The notes under the pieces: generated by a model
Told to the model about the DNA's origin: nothing
The model's database searches: none
Seen by the model: only the letters and a program-made list of their open reading frames with translations
Position numbers and translations under genes: made by a program
Assembly: GCF_012926525.1 (NCBI RefSeq)
Contig: NZ_JABBNI010000066.1
Coordinates: forward strand, 62,001-126,000
Source of the DNA: Clostridium muellerianum
Lineage (GTDB): Bacteria; Bacillota; Clostridia; Clostridiales; Clostridiaceae
DNA: 64,000 nt
Direction of reading: 5' to 3'
Shown: in pieces, positions 1-9,843 of the stretch
Numbering within the stretch: the stretch's first letter is position 1
How the letters are laid out: each line of letters begins with the position of its first letter

Positions 1-1
1 A

Positions 2-862
2 AATATAAGATATTTGCATGGCTCAGTTATTCCGGTTGGGGTAAGGGCCTCAGAAAATATGGAAGAAGTAATAAAAGATAGCGATTATGTAGTTATTTCA
101 GTTCCTTCCCATGTGGTAAGAACTATATCAAGAGAAGCAGCAAAGTTTATTAATAAGGATCAAATAGTAATAAGCATAGCTAAAGGAATTGAAGAAGAAA
201 GTGGAAAGAGGCTTTCACAGGTTATAAAAGAGGAATTACCATTAAATCCTGTAGTCGTTTTGTCTGGACCAAGCCATGCTGAAGAAGTAGCACAGGATAT
301 ACCAACTACTGTAGTAGCAGCTTCAGAAGATATGGAGTTTGCAGGAAAAGTACAGGATTTATTTATGACAAATAAGTTTAGAGTTTACACAAATGAAGAT
401 TTAATTGGTGTTGAAATAGGTGGAGCTGTTAAAAATATTATAGCACTAGCTGCAGGTATATCTGATGGTGTTGGATATGGAGATAATACAAAAGCAGCGC
501 TTATGACAAGAGGTATGAGTGAAATAACAAGAATTGGTTTAGCATTAGGTGGAAAAAGAGAAACATTCTCTGGACTTACGGGAATAGGAGATCTTATAGT
601 TACTTGTACCAGTATGCATAGTAGAAATAGAAGAGCAGGCATACTTATAGGCAAAGGAGCTACAGCTGGGGAAGCTGCTGAGCAAATAGGAATGGTTGTA
701 GAAGGTGTAAAAGCTTGTAGAGCATTTTATGATTTGAAAGAAAAGTTATCAATATCAATGCCTATAACAGATACTTTATACAAGGTGCTTTTTCAAGATA
801 AAGATGTTAAGTATGGAGTTTATGAATTAATGACTAGAGATAAGAAGGATGAAGTTTATTAG
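2..862 (+). CDS. gpsA: NAD(P)H-dependent glycerol-3-phosphate dehydrogenase, 5' end missing
   Basis: Reduces dihydroxyacetone phosphate to sn-glycerol 3-phosphate, the backbone for phospholipid synthesis, in the cytosol. The reading frame is open to the left edge, so the N-terminal GxGxxG nucleotide-binding loop lies outside the window and 286 codons remain of a family that usually has about 330. Visible family motifs are [12 protein letters not shown], the catalytic-lysine segment [14 protein letters not shown], and the substrate-binding run [10 protein letters not shown] followed by SRNRRAG. It ends about 330 bases before spoIVA, an arrangement also seen in Bacillus. A TTG at 14 is only an internal codon, not the start. 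Confidence 0.95.
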   Translation, partial: NIRYLHGSVIPVGVRASENMEEVIKDSDYVVISVPSHVVRTISREAAKFINKDQIVISIAKGIEEESGKRLSQVIKEELPLNPVVVLSGPSHAEEVAQDIPTTVVAASEDMEFAGKVQDLFMTNKFRVYTNEDLIGVEIGGAVKNIIALAAGISDGVGYGDNTKAALMTRGMSEITRIGLALGGKRETFSGLTGIGDLIVTCTSMHSRNRRAGILIGKGATAGEAAEQIGMVVEGVKACRAFYDLKEKLSISMPITDTLYKVLFQDKDVKYGVYELMTRDKKDEVY

Positions 863-900
863 TAGTTATATTTAATATTCCTAAAATAAAAAATGCAAAG

Positions 901-1131
901 TATTTTTTAGAGGACAATTGATAGAGGACAGAGGACAATGAAGGTAAGTTTTCTTTCTTACGTTAGAAAACTAATGTATTTTAAAGCTTCTTTTGCTAAT
1001 GCAAAAGAAGCTTTAAATTTATATAAATCAGCAATGTTTTGCTTTAGGAAAACGAGCGTTCAAAAATCATCCTTCATTGTCCTTTGTCAATTGTCCTCTG
1101 AAAAATATTGCGTCGCAATATTTTTATATTT
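901..1131. repeat. Nested inverted-repeat element between gpsA and spoIVA
   Basis: This fills most of the roughly 335-base gap before spoIVA. The outer arms are 909-944 and 1071-1099: each has the two blocks AGAGGACAATTG and AGGACAATGAAGG (or their complement), with about 7 extra bases in the left arm. Inside are a 7-bp stem (948-954 with 965-971) and a perfect 17-bp stem with a 4-base loop (980-996 with 1001-1017). Outside the right arm is a 12-bp stem around one base (1101-1112 with 1114-1125) followed by T residues. A 72-codon reading frame through it (938-1156) looks incidental. This resembles a MITE or a dispersed palindromic repeat; no transposase is present. Confidence 0.7.
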
Positions 1132-1197
1132 AGTAATAACTTACCTAATATTTTAATATATATATATTGTTAATATTAGAATATTGGGGGGTATATT

Positions 1198-2676
1198 TTG
1201 GAAAATTTTGATATATACAAAGATATAGCAGAAAGAACCCAGGGAGATATATATGTAGGAGTGGTGGGCCCTGTTAGAACTGGAAAATCAACATTTATAA
1301 AAAGATTTATGGAACTTATGGTATTGCCTAACATAGAAAATTCCTATAAGAAGGAAAGAGCTAAAGATGAACTACCTCAGAGTTCATCAGGAAAGTCTAT
1401 TCATACTACGGAACCAAAGTTTGTGCCAAATGAAGCTGTAGAAATAAATTTAGATGAAAATACTAAGTTTAAAGTTAGAATGGTGGACTGTGTTGGATAT
1501 ATTGTAAAAAGTGCACTTGGTTATATGGAAGGTGAAGAAGCAAAAATGGTTACTACACCTTGGTATGATTATGAAATACCTTTTGAAGAAGCAGCTGAAA
1601 TAGGTACTAAGAAGGTTATAAATGAACATTCTACCATAGGTTTATTAGTAACAACTGATGGATCTATTACAGGCATAAATAGAGATGATTATGTAGAAGC
1701 AGAGGAAAGAGTGGTAAATGAACTTAAGTCTATAAATAAACCTTTTATAATTGTACTTAATTCTGAGAAGCCATATGATCCAGATACTATAACTATTAAA
1801 AAGAGCTTAGAAGAAAAATATGATGTACCTGTTCAGACGATGGATGTACTTAATATGAAACAGGAAGACATAACTAACATATTCCAAAGAATATTGAGGG
1901 AATTTCCAATCAAGGAAATAAATATTGACATGCCTGAATGGATTGAAAAATTAGATTCAAATCATTGGCTTAAAGTAGATTTTATTAATGTTGTAAAGGA
2001 TATGTGCAAGAACATATATAAGGTTAGAGATATAAATAGGTCTATGGACGGATTGAAGGATGTAGAATTTATAGGTAGATCAGATGTAAATGAAATTAAT
2101 ATGGGAGAAGGTACTTCAAGAGTAACTATAAATCCTAAGGAAGACTTGTTTTATAGAATATTAAGTGAAGTTTGTGGTAATGAAATAATTGGAGAAAGTG
2201 ATCTTTTGAGAGCGGTACAGGAGATGCATGAGGCAAAAACTGAGTATGATAAAATATCAGATGCTTTAAGAGATGTTAGAGAAACGGGTTACGGTTTAGT
2301 TGCTCCACAACTTTCAGAAATGAAATTGGAGGAGCCAGAAATAGTAAAACAAGGAAATAGATCAGGAGTTAAACTGAAGGCCAGTGCACCTTCACTACAC
2401 TTTATAAGAGCAGATATTGAAACAGAAGTTTCTCCTATAATAGGAACGGAAAGAGAAAGTGAGCAAATGATTAAATCATTACTAGAACAATTTGAAAGCG
2501 ATCCATCAAAGATATGGCAAAGCAATATGTTTGGAAAGTCACTAGAAATATTAGTTAAGGAAGGGCTCCAAAATAAATTGTACAAGATGCCTGAAGATGT
2601 TCAAATAAAAATACAAAAAACACTTCAAAAAATCATCAATGAAGGTAATGGTGGGTTGATTTGCATTATATTATAA
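1198..2676 (+). CDS. spoIVA: Stage IV sporulation protein A (spore coat morphogenetic ATPase)
   Basis: SpoIVA polymerises on the outer forespore membrane, using ATP, to form the base layer of the spore coat; in Bacillus the small peptide SpoVM anchors it there. The 492-residue product equals the usual family length. It begins MENFDIYKDIAERTQGDIYV, carries a P-loop GPVRTGKST at residues 24-32 and a VRMVDCVGY strand near 98, and ends in the hydrophobic tail GGLICIIL typical of the family. The start is TTG, preceded by GGGGGG. A -35-like TAATATT of sigma-E type sits at 1146-1152, but I see no matching -10. spoVM lies about 16 kb downstream. Confidence 0.98.
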   Translation: MENFDIYKDIAERTQGDIYVGVVGPVRTGKSTFIKRFMELMVLPNIENSYKKERAKDELPQSSSGKSIHTTEPKFVPNEAVEINLDENTKFKVRMVDCVGYIVKSALGYMEGEEAKMVTTPWYDYEIPFEEAAEIGTKKVINEHSTIGLLVTTDGSITGINRDDYVEAEERVVNELKSINKPFIIVLNSEKPYDPDTITIKKSLEEKYDVPVQTMDVLNMKQEDITNIFQRILREFPIKEINIDMPEWIEKLDSNHWLKVDFINVVKDMCKNIYKVRDINRSMDGLKDVEFIGRSDVNEINMGEGTSRVTINPKEDLFYRILSEVCGNEIIGESDLLRAVQEMHEAKTEYDKISDALRDVRETGYGLVAPQLSEMKLEEPEIVKQGNRSGVKLKASAPSLHFIRADIETEVSPIIGTERESEQMIKSLLEQFESDPSKIWQSNMFGKSLEILVKEGLQNKLYKMPEDVQIKIQKTLQKIINEGNGGLICIIL

Positions 2677-2703
2677 AAGTTGGTATATTAATATATGATA
2701 AAA

Positions 2704-2733
2704 TAAGCCTGTGGATTTAAATTCACAGGCTTT
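2704..2733 (+). terminator. Hairpin after spoIVA
   Basis: AAGCCTGTGGATTT pairs with AAATTCACAGGCTT with one mismatch, 25 bases past the spoIVA stop codon. The T tail is short (TTTAAAG), so termination may be weak. Confidence 0.55.
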
Positions 2734-2865
2734 AAAGTATAACGAGTTACTAATTTAAAATAAATTTTCAATATTTCATTAAATGTGTTTATACCTTATA
2801 TTTTGTGGTATAATTCTTATGAATGTATTTTAAACCTTTATAACATTAGTAATTGTAAATTTATC

Positions 2866-2895
2866 TTGAAATTATTATTAATATTTATGTATAAT
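2866..2895 (+). promoter_or_regulatory. Sigma-A type promoter for the yicC-remA-gmk operon
   Basis: TTGAAA (2866-2871), an 18-base spacer and a perfect TATAAT (2890-2895) lie about 40 bases before the yicC start, after the spoIVA hairpin. No other gene could use it. Confidence 0.65.
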
Positions 2896-2935
2896 TAGTA
2901 TTGATTGGTAAGGTAAATACGGAAGGATGAAAAAT

Positions 2936-3814
2936 ATGATAAAAAGTATGACTGGTTTCGGAAGGGGAAGCACTGATGAAGAAGGTGGAAGATTTACAGT
3001 TGAGATAAAGACTGTTAATCATAGGTACTTTGATTTAAATATTAAAATGCCTAAAGCTTTTATAGCCCTTGAAGATAGAATGAGAAAACTCATTAAACAA
3101 AAGGTTAACAGAGGTAAAATTGATGTTTTTATCACACAAAATAATTATGAAAAGCAAGGCGTAAATGCCGTACTAAATGAGGCATTAGCAGATAGCTATG
3201 TACAATGTTTAAATAAAATAAAGGAAAGATATAATATAGAAGAAAAATTATCTGTTTCACTTATTGCAAAGTTTCCTGAAATAATAGCTTTAAAGCAGGA
3301 AGAAGAAGATTTAGAAATATTATGGGAGAAACTTAAAGATCTATTAGAGGAAGCAGTAAATACGCTTGTTTCTATGAGAGAAAAAGAAGGCATAAAACTA
3401 CAACAAAATATATTTATAAAGTGTGACTATATTAAATCTCTATTGGATAAAATAGAGAAAAGATCACCACAAGTAGTAATAGAGTATAAGCAAAAGCTTA
3501 ATAATAGATTAAGTGAATTAATGCAGGATTATACAGTGGATGAAAATAGGCTTGCAATGGAAATTGCTTTGTTTGCAGATAAAGCTTGCTTAGATGAAGA
3601 AATTGTGAGATTAAATAGTCATCTAATTCAAGTAAAAGATACCTTGAATTTAGATGAACCTGTAGGAAGAAAATTAGATTTTATTGTTCAAGAAATGAAC
3701 AGAGAAGCAAATACTATTGCGTCAAAGTCAAATGATTTAGATATTGCTAATTATGTATTAAATATAAAAAATGAAATTGAAAAAATAAGAGAACAAATTC
3801 AAAACATAGAGTAA
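2936..3814 (+). CDS. yicC: YicC/YloC family endoribonuclease-like protein
   Basis: Members of this family (YicC in Escherichia coli, YloC in Bacillus) are metal-dependent endoribonucleases linked to stress and stationary phase. The product starts with the family hallmark [11 protein letters not shown] and has the conserved C-terminal segment [18 protein letters not shown] followed by SKSNDL. An in-frame ATG at 2927 directly abuts the Shine-Dalgarno GGAAGG (2921-2926), so the start at 2936, nine bases beyond it, is preferred; this gives 292 residues. It leads the remA-gmk-rpoZ-coaBC operon, as in many Firmicutes. The general assignment is firm; the exact RNA target is not visible. Confidence 0.95.
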   Translation: MIKSMTGFGRGSTDEEGGRFTVEIKTVNHRYFDLNIKMPKAFIALEDRMRKLIKQKVNRGKIDVFITQNNYEKQGVNAVLNEALADSYVQCLNKIKERYNIEEKLSVSLIAKFPEIIALKQEEEDLEILWEKLKDLLEEAVNTLVSMREKEGIKLQQNIFIKCDYIKSLLDKIEKRSPQVVIEYKQKLNNRLSELMQDYTVDENRLAMEIALFADKACLDEEIVRLNSHLIQVKDTLNLDEPVGRKLDFIVQEMNREANTIASKSNDLDIANYVLNIKNEIEKIREQIQNIE

Positions 3815-3831
3815 AATTTAGGAGGAAACAT

Positions 3832-4107
3832 ATGAGTATAAAATTGATAAATATAGGTTTTGGAAATATAGTTTCAGCAAATAGATTAGTAGCTATAGTT
3901 AGTCCAGAATCTGCACCTATAAAGAGAATAATACAGGAAGCTAGAGATAGGGGAATGCTTATAGATGCTACTTATGGTAGAAGAACAAGAGCTGTTATAA
4001 TTACAGATAGTGATCATGTAATACTTTCAGCAGTTCAACCAGAGACTGTAGCACATAGGTTAGCTTCAAAAGAGGATGATGATGAAGTTAACGAGGTAGA
4101 GGAATAA
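3832..4107 (+). CDS. remA: RemA/DUF370 family DNA-binding regulator
   Basis: In Bacillus, RemA is a DNA-binding ring protein that activates biofilm matrix and osmoprotection operons. The 91-residue product has the expected size and the conserved core [20 protein letters not shown], then [21 protein letters not shown] strong AGGAGG precedes the ATG. The stop TAA overlaps the ATG of gmk by one base, implying translational coupling. Clostridia often keep remA here whether or not they form Bacillus-type matrix, so its targets in this organism are unknown. Confidence 0.96.
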   Translation: MSIKLINIGFGNIVSANRLVAIVSPESAPIKRIIQEARDRGMLIDATYGRRTRAVIITDSDHVILSAVQPETVAHRLASKEDDDEVNEVEE

Positions 4108-4736
4108 TGAAGGAAAAGGGGCTATTAGTAGTAATATCGGGTCCATCAGGAACCGGTAAGGGAACGATATGTAAAGCTTTATTAGAAAAAAATGATTTTT
4201 GGCTTTCTGTATCTGCAACTACTAGAAATCCAAGAGCTGGAGAAGTGGATGGCGTAAATTATTATTTTTTAAATAAAGAAGAATTCAAAAATAAAATAGA
4301 CAGTAAGGACTTTCTTGAATACGCGGAGGTTTATGGAAATTATTACGGAACTCCCAAATCTAACGTTTTAGCTGCTATAGATAATGGTAAAGATGTAGTG
4401 CTAGAAATAGATATTCAAGGTGCTTTGAGGGTAAAAGAAAGTTATCCTGAAGGAGTTTTTATTTTTATACTTCCTCCATCTATGGAAGAATTGAAAAAAA
4501 GAATTATAAATAGAGGAAGCGAAACTAACGAATCTTTAATGACAAGATTTAAAGCTGCATATAAAGAAATAAATTATGTTTCTAAATACAATTATGCTGT
4601 AGTTAATGATACTGTAAAAGAAGCAGTTAAAAAAATAGAAAGTATAATTACAGCAGAAAGATGTAGAGTAGATAGAGTAAAAGAAAATATATTAGATTCA
4701 AAGGAGGGTATTATTCATGAGCAACTCTATGATTAA
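4107..4736 (+). CDS. gmk: Guanylate kinase
   Basis: Phosphorylates GMP to GDP with ATP in purine nucleotide synthesis and recycling. The P-loop GPSGTGKGT is at residues 12-20, followed by the GMP-binding segment TTRNPRAGEVDGVNYYFL, and EIDIQGALRVKE holds the Walker B region. At 209 residues it is the usual length. It overlaps remA by one base upstream. Its last 20 bases overlap the start of rpoZ, whose ribosome-binding site therefore lies inside the gmk coding sequence. Confidence 0.98.
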   Translation: MKEKGLLVVISGPSGTGKGTICKALLEKNDFWLSVSATTRNPRAGEVDGVNYYFLNKEEFKNKIDSKDFLEYAEVYGNYYGTPKSNVLAAIDNGKDVVLEIDIQGALRVKESYPEGVFIFILPPSMEELKKRIINRGSETNESLMTRFKAAYKEINYVSKYNYAVVNDTVKEAVKKIESIITAERCRVDRVKENILDSKEGIIHEQLYD

Positions 4737-4935
4737 TCCATCAATAGTAGATTTATTAAAAACAGTAGACAATAGATATACATTGGTTACTATAACAGCT
4801 AAAAGGGCAAGACAGTTAATTGAAGGTGCAGAACCTCTAGTAAGAATTACTTCAACAAAACCTGTTACTATAGCTATAAATGAAATTAGTCAACAAGCAA
4901 TTACTTATGCAACAGTTAAAGAAGGTATTAAGTAA
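4717..4935 (+). CDS. rpoZ: RNA polymerase omega subunit
   Basis: A small subunit that supports RNA polymerase assembly through the beta-prime subunit. The 72-residue product shows NRYTLVTITAKRARQL, the conserved omega core, and a C-terminal KPVTIAINEI. The ATG at 4717 has AAAGGAGG about 10 bases upstream, inside the end of gmk. Order gmk-rpoZ-coaBC-priA matches Bacillus. Confidence 0.97.
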   Translation: MSNSMINPSIVDLLKTVDNRYTLVTITAKRARQLIEGAEPLVRITSTKPVTIAINEISQQAITYATVKEGIK

Positions 4936-4938
4936 AAA

Positions 4939-6126
4939 ATGAATAACAAAAAAAGCATAGTTGTAGGGGTAACAGGTGGTATTGCAGCCTATAAGGCTTT
5001 AGATGTAATAAGCAAATTAAAGAAAAAAAATTTTGAAATACATGTAATTATGACTAAATCAGCTTTAGAGTTTGTAACTCCCTTAAGTTTTCAAACTCTA
5101 AGTCAAAATGTGGTTAGTTTAGATATGTTTTCAGAGCCAAAAGCTTGGGAAATACAGCATATTTCTCTTGCAAAAAAAGCAGATTTAATGCTTATAGTAC
5201 CTGCTACAGCCAATATAATAGGAAAAGTTGCTAGTGGAATAGCAGATGATTTATTATCAACTACTATTATGGCTACAAAAGCGCCGGTAGTTTTTGCTCC
5301 TGCAATGAATACTAATATGTATAACAATCCTATAGTGCAGGATAATATGTGCAAACTTATTAAATTTGGATATAAGTTTATATATCCAGAGGTAGGAAGA
5401 TTAGCTTGCGGTGATGAAGGAGAAGGTAAACTTGCAGACACAGAGTTTATATCAGAGTTTGTGCAAAGTATGTTATATGATATAAAGGATTTAGAAGGAA
5501 GAAAGGTTTTAGTAACAGCAGGTCCTACTATAGCATCAATGGATCCAGTTAGATACATAACTAATAGGTCTTCAGGAAAAATGGGATATGCTATAGCAGA
5601 AGAAGCTAGAGATAGAGGTGCAGATGTAACATTAATATCTGGAGATACTTATATTAAAGCTCCTGCCGGAGTAAATGTAATTCATGTTAAAACCAATGAA
5701 GAAATGTTAAATCAAGTTATGGATAATTTTGAAAAACAACATATAGTTATAAAGGCAGCAGCGGTAGCAGATTATAAACCTAAAAATTACTCTGAAAAGA
5801 AAATAAAAAAGACTCAAGATCAATTTGATTTAACACTTATTAAAGATAGTGATATACTTAAAAAATTAGGAGCCTTAAAGAAAAAACAAATACTTGTAGG
5901 ATTTGCAGCAGAAAGTAATGATTTAATGAAAAATGCTCAAAAAAAGCTTGAAGCTAAAAATTTAGACTATATTGTTGCCAATGATATTACGGCTTCAGAT
6001 ACAGGTTTTGCTTCTGATAATAATAAGGTAACTATTTTATGCAGAGACGGAAGAAGAATTGATTTGGAAAAGATGTCAAAGAAGCAGGTTGCAAAGGAAT
6101 TATTTGATTTAATAAATAAAAAATAA
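4939..6126 (+). CDS. coaBC: Bifunctional phosphopantothenoylcysteine decarboxylase/synthetase
   Basis: Carries out two consecutive steps of coenzyme A synthesis: joining cysteine to phosphopantothenate (CoaB, C-terminal) and decarboxylating the product (CoaC, N-terminal flavoprotein). The CoaC half begins VGVTGGIAAYKALD and has the substrate motif VPATANIIGKVASGIADD and an active-site cysteine in RLACGDEGEG. The CoaB half has VTAGPT and NRSSGKMGYAIAE around residue 210. Length is 395 residues. It starts three bases after rpoZ, with a GAAGG inside the rpoZ end as likely ribosome-binding site. A second coenzyme A gene, coaD, lies 19 kb downstream. Confidence 0.97.
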   Translation: MNNKKSIVVGVTGGIAAYKALDVISKLKKKNFEIHVIMTKSALEFVTPLSFQTLSQNVVSLDMFSEPKAWEIQHISLAKKADLMLIVPATANIIGKVASGIADDLLSTTIMATKAPVVFAPAMNTNMYNNPIVQDNMCKLIKFGYKFIYPEVGRLACGDEGEGKLADTEFISEFVQSMLYDIKDLEGRKVLVTAGPTIASMDPVRYITNRSSGKMGYAIAEEARDRGADVTLISGDTYIKAPAGVNVIHVKTNEEMLNQVMDNFEKQHIVIKAAAVADYKPKNYSEKKIKKTQDQFDLTLIKDSDILKKLGALKKKQILVGFAAESNDLMKNAQKKLEAKNLDYIVANDITASDTGFASDNNKVTILCRDGRRIDLEKMSKKQVAKELFDLINKK

Positions 6127-6130
6127 ATTT

Positions 6131-6174
6131 GGGAGGGGCTGAAACTTACGGTTTTGTAAGGAAATGCCTCTCCT
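6131..6174 (+). other. Structured hairpin in the coaBC-priA gap
   Basis: GGGAGGGGC (6131-6139) pairs with GCCTCTCCT (6166-6174) using G-U pairs, and CTTAC (6145-6149) pairs with GTAAG (6156-6160). Between the stems is a near-symmetric internal loop, TGAAA opposite GAAAT. There is no T tract, so it is not a plain terminator. It lies 29 bases before the priA start and is probably part of the transcript. Confidence 0.5.
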
Positions 6175-6203
6175 ATTTAGTATTGTGAACAAAGGGTGAT
6201 TAA

Positions 6204-8408
6204 GTGTACAATTATGCAGGTATAGTAGTTAATAATAGTTCAATACAAGTAGATAAAATTTTTACTTATAAAATTCCAGAAGCGTTAAAAAGTAAAATAG
6301 ACATTGGGATTAGAGTAAAGGTTCCATTTGGTATGGGAAATAAAAAAATAGATGGATTCGTAATGGAACTTTATGGTGAGTATATTGGTAATGGCAGGGT
6401 TAAGGAAATATGTGCAATATGTGATGAATTTACTTTGTTTACTAGAAATGATGTAATGCTTATTAAAGAAATGAAAAGTAAGTATTTGTCTACTTATTTA
6501 GAATGTATAAAAGTTTTTATCCCAGCAGGTATTTCTGATGGAATGAAAAATAAAACAGAAATACAGATATATACAGGTGAAGCAGAATTAAATGGTAAGT
6601 TTGAAAAGGAACCTTATTTAACTATATATTCCATAGTAAAAAAAAATCAAGGGTTTTATAATAAAAATGCTTTGTCTAAAAATTTTAATGTCTCGTTATC
6701 CTCTATTAATACAATGATAAAACATAATTTTTTAAGCGAAAGAGAAAATATAATAAATAGGTATAATACAAGGCAGTATGAAAAATATTCAAAAAAGGTT
6801 TTAAATATAGAACAACAAAAAGCAGTAGATAATATACTAAATTCTGAAAAAAAAGTGTTTTTAATACATGGAGTTACAGGCAGCGGTAAAACTGAGATAT
6901 ATATGCATTTAGTGAGCAGTATGATGGATAAAAATAAGGAATCTATAATACTAGTGCCTGAAATAGCCTTAACACCTCAAATGGTTGAAAGATTTAAAGG
7001 TAGATTTGGAAAAGATATAAGTGTTTTTCACAGTAAATTATCAAAAGGTGAAAGATATGATGAATGGCTTAGGGTAAAGGAAGGAAAAGTTAAGGTTGCT
7101 ATAGGAGCTAGATCTGCAATATTTCTTCCATTCAGCAATTTAGGAATTATAGTTATAGATGAAGAACACGAAGGAAGCTATAAGTCTGATAGTAATCCTA
7201 AGTACAATGCAAGAGAAATTGGAGAAATGAAATGCAGAATAGATAATTGTAAATTAATTTTGGGATCAGCTACACCATCTATAGAAACTTATTATAGATG
7301 TAAAAATAAAGATATTGAACTTATAACAATAAAAAATAGAGCGGATAATGCTGTTATGCCTAAAGTCGAAATTGTGGATATGAGACAGGAATTAATGAAC
7401 AATAATAGATCTATTTTTAGTAAAAGGCTTTATGAAGCTATAGTGGAAAGATTAGAAAAAAGAGAACAAATAATACTTTTCTTAAACAGAAGAGGATTTT
7501 CAACCTTTGTTTCATGTAGAAAATGTGGTTATGTATTTAAATGTAATAATTGTGATATATCGCTTACTTACCATAAAGAGGAAAGGAAACTTGTATGTCA
7601 TTATTGTGGGAATAGTGAAAAGGTATCCAGCGTATGCCCTGAATGTGGAAGCAAGTATGTGAAGTATTTTGGAGTTGGTACTGAAAAAATAGAGCAGGAG
7701 ATAAAAAAATGTTTTCCAGAAGCAAGAACTTTAAGAATGGATTTTGATACTACTAGACGAAAAAATTCCTATGAAAAAATATATAATACATTTAAAGAAG
7801 GCAAGGCTGATATACTTATAGGAACTCAAATGGTAGCAAAAGGATTAGATTTTAAAGGTGTTACTTTAGTAGGAATAATTGCAGCAGATTTGTCTTTAAA
7901 TTTACCTGATTTTAGATCTAATGAGAGAACCTTTCAGCTTATTACACAGGTTTCAGGAAGAGCTGGACGAGGAGAGAAAAATGGAGAAGTTATTGTTCAA
8001 ACTTATAATCCGGAAAACTACAGCATAATATACGCGTCAAATAATGACTATAAAAGTTTTTATGAAGAGGAAATAAGCGTAAGAAGACTTATGGAATATC
8101 CGCCTTTTGTCGATTTATTTCTTATTAATATGAGTAGTAAAAATGAAAATGTATTAATAAAAAATATACAAAATGTTGCTATATTTTTAAGAAATATACT
8201 AGAAAAAAATGATACAATTAAAATGTTAGGACCTTGTCCTTGTGAAATTTCTAAAATTAAAGAATTTTATAGATGGCAAATAATATTAAAGGGTAATATA
8301 GAAAAGGAATTTAGTGAAAAAATAAGAAAATCAGTTTATGATTTACTAAAAAGTGTTTATAATGATATAAGGGTAAGCATTGATGTAAACCCTAATAGTT
8401 TATTATAA
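6204..8408 (+). CDS. priA: Primosomal protein N', replication restart helicase
   Basis: A 3'-5' superfamily 2 helicase that recognises stalled forks and reloads the replisome. The 734-residue protein has an N-terminal DNA-binding domain starting YAGIVVNNSSIQVDKIFTYK, a P-loop GVTGSGKTEIY near residue 222, and a DEEH box. Eight cysteines in four CxxC pairs (about 436-485, from CRKCG to CPECG) bind two structural zincs. The helicase end includes GTQMVAKGLDFKGV and QVSGRAGRG. The start is GTG with AAAGGGTGA upstream. It follows the coaBC-priA hairpin. Confidence 0.97.
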   Translation: MYNYAGIVVNNSSIQVDKIFTYKIPEALKSKIDIGIRVKVPFGMGNKKIDGFVMELYGEYIGNGRVKEICAICDEFTLFTRNDVMLIKEMKSKYLSTYLECIKVFIPAGISDGMKNKTEIQIYTGEAELNGKFEKEPYLTIYSIVKKNQGFYNKNALSKNFNVSLSSINTMIKHNFLSERENIINRYNTRQYEKYSKKVLNIEQQKAVDNILNSEKKVFLIHGVTGSGKTEIYMHLVSSMMDKNKESIILVPEIALTPQMVERFKGRFGKDISVFHSKLSKGERYDEWLRVKEGKVKVAIGARSAIFLPFSNLGIIVIDEEHEGSYKSDSNPKYNAREIGEMKCRIDNCKLILGSATPSIETYYRCKNKDIELITIKNRADNAVMPKVEIVDMRQELMNNNRSIFSKRLYEAIVERLEKREQIILFLNRRGFSTFVSCRKCGYVFKCNNCDISLTYHKEERKLVCHYCGNSEKVSSVCPECGSKYVKYFGVGTEKIEQEIKKCFPEARTLRMDFDTTRRKNSYEKIYNTFKEGKADILIGTQMVAKGLDFKGVTLVGIIAADLSLNLPDFRSNERTFQLITQVSGRAGRGEKNGEVIVQTYNPENYSIIYASNNDYKSFYEEEISVRRLMEYPPFVDLFLINMSSKNENVLIKNIQNVAIFLRNILEKNDTIKMLGPCPCEISKIKEFYRWQIILKGNIEKEFSEKIRKSVYDLLKSVYNDIRVSIDVNPNSLL

Positions 8409-8450
8409 CTACATAAATAAAGTTTGTGCTAAAAATTAGGAGGTAAAATA

Positions 8451-8906
8451 ATGGCTTTAAGAAATATTAGAAAATACGGTGATGAATTATTAAGAAAGAA
8501 GAGTAAAAAAATAGAGAATATAAACGAAAGAATTTTGACATTATTAGATGATATGGCGGAAACTATGTATGATGCCGATGGTGTAGGACTTGCAGCTCCA
8601 CAAGTAGGTATACTAAAAAGAGTTGTAGTAATAGATGTAGGCCAAGGAATATTAAAACTTATAAATCCTGAAATTATATCTACAGAAGGTAGTTATATAG
8701 ACGAAGAGGGATGTCTAAGTGTACCTGGTCAGCAGGGAAAAGTAGAAAGACCTTATAAAGTAAAAGTTAAGGCTCTAAATGAAAAAGGAGAAGAAATTAT
8801 AGTAGAAGGAGAAGAATTACTAGCAAGAGCATTATGTCATGAGATAGATCATTTAGAAGGAATATTGTTTGTGGATAAAATTATAAATACAGAAGGAGAA
8901 AATTAA
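8451..8906 (+). CDS. def: Peptide deformylase
   Basis: A metalloenzyme that removes the formyl group from the N-terminal methionine of new proteins. All three family motifs are present in the 151-residue product: [10 protein letters not shown] (about 43-52), EEGCLSVPG with the metal-binding cysteine, and HEIDHLEG with two metal-binding histidines and the catalytic glutamate. AGGAGG precedes the ATG. The next gene, fmt, adds the formyl group that this enzyme later removes; the two are four bases apart and surely co-translated. Confidence 0.98.
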   Translation: MALRNIRKYGDELLRKKSKKIENINERILTLLDDMAETMYDADGVGLAAPQVGILKRVVVIDVGQGILKLINPEIISTEGSYIDEEGCLSVPGQQGKVERPYKVKVKALNEKGEEIIVEGEELLARALCHEIDHLEGILFVDKIINTEGEN

Positions 8907-8910
8907 AATT

Positions 8911-9843
8911 ATGGATATAGTTTTTATGGGAACACCAGATTTTGCTGTTCCCTCATTAAAAAAACTTATTGAGAAATTTAATGTAATAGCTGTTTTTACT
9001 CAACCAGACAGGCCTAAGGGAAGAGGAAAAAAATTAGGTATGTCAGCTGTAAAAGAAATAGCGCTGCAACATGATATACCTGTATATCAGCCAGAAAAGT
9101 TAAAAAATGACAGTGAAGTTTTGAAAAATTTGAAGGATATGAATCCAGACTTTATTGTTGTAGTGGCTTATGGGCAAATACTTACCAAGGAAGTATTAGA
9201 AATACCTAAGATGGGATGTATAAATTTACATGCATCTATTCTTCCTAAATATCGAGGAGCAGCACCTATAAATTGGGCTATAATAAATGGAGAAAAAGAA
9301 AGTGGAAATACCACTATGTTTATGGATGTTGGGTTAGATACTGGAGATATGCTTTTAAAAAGTAATGTTCAAATTACGGAAAATATGACAGCAGGAGATC
9401 TTCATGACATTTTAGCAGAAGATGGATCAGATCTTTTGGCAAAAACACTAGAAGGCGTTGAAAATGGAACTATAAAAAGGCAAAAACAAGGAGATTCAAC
9501 AACTGATTATGCATCGATGTTAAACAAGAATATGGCTAAAATAGATTGGAATTTAAGCAGTACAGCTGTAAAAAATTTAATTAGAGGATTAAATCCTTGG
9601 CCCGTTGCATATACTCAATATGAAGGGGAAAATATGAAAGTTTATGAAGCAAGTATACTAAATGAAAATGGTAATTATGACCCTGGATATATAATAGACG
9701 TATGTAATGAAGGAATAAAGGTTGCGTGCAAAGATGGTTCCATACTTTTAACAACTATACAGTTTTCGGGTGGAAAGCCTATGAGAGTTAGTGAATATAT
9801 AAAGGGACATAAGATAAATAAAGGTATTATATTAGGAAAATAA
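8911..9843 (+). CDS. fmt: Methionyl-tRNA formyltransferase
   Basis: Transfers a formyl group from 10-formyltetrahydrofolate to initiator Met-tRNA. The 310-residue protein starts [17 protein letters not shown] and carries the catalytic site segment [19 protein letters not shown] with the conserved Asn and His. [10 protein letters not shown] holds the catalytic aspartate. A C-terminal OB-like domain begins near residue 205 ([14 protein letters not shown]). Its ribosome-binding site AAGGAG lies in the last codons of def. Confidence 0.98.
   Translation: MDIVFMGTPDFAVPSLKKLIEKFNVIAVFTQPDRPKGRGKKLGMSAVKEIALQHDIPVYQPEKLKNDSEVLKNLKDMNPDFIVVVAYGQILTKEVLEIPKMGCINLHASILPKYRGAAPINWAIINGEKESGNTTMFMDVGLDTGDMLLKSNVQITENMTAGDLHDILAEDGSDLLAKTLEGVENGTIKRQKQGDSTTDYASMLNKNMAKIDWNLSSTAVKNLIRGLNPWPVAYTQYEGENMKVYEASILNENGNYDPGYIIDVCNEGIKVACKDGSILLTTIQFSGGKPMRVSEYIKGHKINKGIILGK

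Noticed and set aside
938-1156. 72-codon ORF between gpsA and spoIVA
   Set aside because: It runs through the inverted-repeat element, has no plausible protein features and its frame follows the palindromes; it is better explained by the repeat.
1141-1190. Sigma-E promoter for spoIVA
   Set aside because: A perfect -35-like TAATATT is present, but no CATACANT-like -10 lies at 13-15 bases, so the site was not listed.
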